From the NCBI RefSeq assembly GCF_007673525.1, contig NZ_VDZU01000001.1, forward strand, positions 2,242,177 through 2,306,176: 64,000 bases of DNA, in the 5' to 3' direction. Both the position numbers and the translations under genes were made by a program. The notes beneath the pieces were generated by a model, which did not search any database, had not been told where the DNA came from, and saw only the letters and a list, made by a program, of their open reading frames with translations. This DNA is from Fictibacillus phosphorivorans (GTDB lineage: Bacteria > Bacillota > Bacilli > Bacillales > Fictibacillaceae). Below are positions 63,699 through 64,000 of the stretch, one piece after another (the stretch's first letter is position 1; each line of letters opens with the position of its first letter).

Positions 63699-64000
63699 TC
63701 GTGCCAGCTCCCTTCAAGAAGAAAATGGTATCTAATGTTACCTTTTTAGCTACTGCAACCACATCATCTTTTGTTACTTTTTTTATTCCTTCCATCCAAT
63801 CTTCAATGGAACGATTCGTACCTGCAACAACATTGTGATACAGCACTTCTGATAGACCGATCGGGTGGTCGATCGTCTCTAACACTTGATTGTTGATCAT
63901 CGCTTTCGTCTGTTCGAATTCAGAGTCTGTGATCTTGCCGTTCTTCATTTCTTCATGCTGTTCTTTAATAATTTTTACCGCTTTTTCATAATTGGCAGTC
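63679..64000 (-). CDS. ymfF: M16 family peptidase-like protein YmfF (C-terminal part)
   Basis: The frame stays open to the right window edge on the minus strand (upstream residues read ANYEKAVKIIKEQHEEM). The visible 107 residues are the end of an M16-family C-terminal domain (ETIDHPIGLSEVLYHNVVAG, KKVTKDDVVAVAKKV). Identity follows from the family type and its overlap with ymfH. The start and any zinc motif are outside the window. Confidence 0.85.
   Translation of the reverse strand, partial: TANYEKAVKIIKEQHEEMKNGKITDSEFEQTKAMINNQVLETIDHPIGLSEVLYHNVVAGTNRSIEDWMEGIKKVTKDDVVAVAKKVTLDTIFFLKGAGTNGNENV

Overview
The window reads as a core chromosomal segment of a low-GC, spore-forming Bacillaceae bacterium. 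It carries spore genes (sspN, tlp, sspO, sspP, cotE, spoVS, spoVK, sirA), and from memory its gene order follows the Bacillus subtilis ymfF-recA-mutSL-glnRA-lexA-tkt-ccdA-citB-tlp region, read here mostly on the minus strand. The genus cannot be fixed from sequence alone; a Fictibacillus-like lineage is my best guess. TTG and GTG starts behind strong Shine-Dalgarno sites are common, and several genes are given those starts.

Left arm (1-6.4 kb): yneP/yneQ, spore genes tlp and sspN, a small Fur-regulated-protein-like gene, aconitase acnA, sspO and sspP.

Selenium region (6.5-15.2 kb, plus mnmH at 22.4-23.4 kb): this breaks the B. subtilis gene order between sspP and yneK. It contains a complete selenocysteine pathway: selA, selB, selD and tRNA-Sec (selC). 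Two genes are themselves read through UGA: selD (Sec18) and a SelW/Rdx-family gene with a C-M-M-Sec motif that simple ORF calling misses. selB is followed without a gap by a GT4 glycosyltransferase resembling GLT1D1/SenB proteins and then by a PhnD-PhnE-PhnC-type ABC importer. mnmH (tRNA 2-selenouridine synthase) adds a second sink for selenophosphate. I read the whole as a selenium uptake and use system with possibly a third branch, a sugar-linked seleno-metabolite. Between selB and selC lies an unusual control region with a cluster of DnaA-box-like 9-mers followed by four CTGTTAYAG palindromes at 22/16/22-bp spacing.

15-29 kb: yneK, the ccdA-mrpB-ccdC operon (an orphan MrpB antiporter subunit where B. 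subtilis has ccdB), a VanY-type lipoprotein peptidase, a heterodimeric ABC exporter, mnmH, yneF, sirA, tkt, a HesB-like gene, and the LexA-controlled ynzC-yneB-yneA/lexA divergon with three LexA boxes.

29-40 kb: a TauE/SafE exporter with a divergent LysR regulator, glnRA with two exact GlnR operators, ynbB, hflX, spoVK, a YitT-like protein, a sporulation lipoprotein, a tyrosine-recombinase-like protein with eroded catalytic residues, and hfq.

39-64 kb: miaA-mutL-mutS, cotE, ricA-miaB, kbl-tdh, a 2-oxoacid:ferredoxin oxidoreductase (korAB), spoVS with a sigma-H promoter, rny, recA with a LexA box, cinA, pgsA, rodZ, ymfK, ymfJ and the ymfI-ymfH-ymfF group, the last cut by the window edge. Two diverged copies of a dispersed palindromic repeat (6.1 and 56.1 kb) and a 21-nt tandem repeat upstream of cotE are the main non-genic elements. 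No rRNA, CRISPR array, insertion sequence or prophage was seen.
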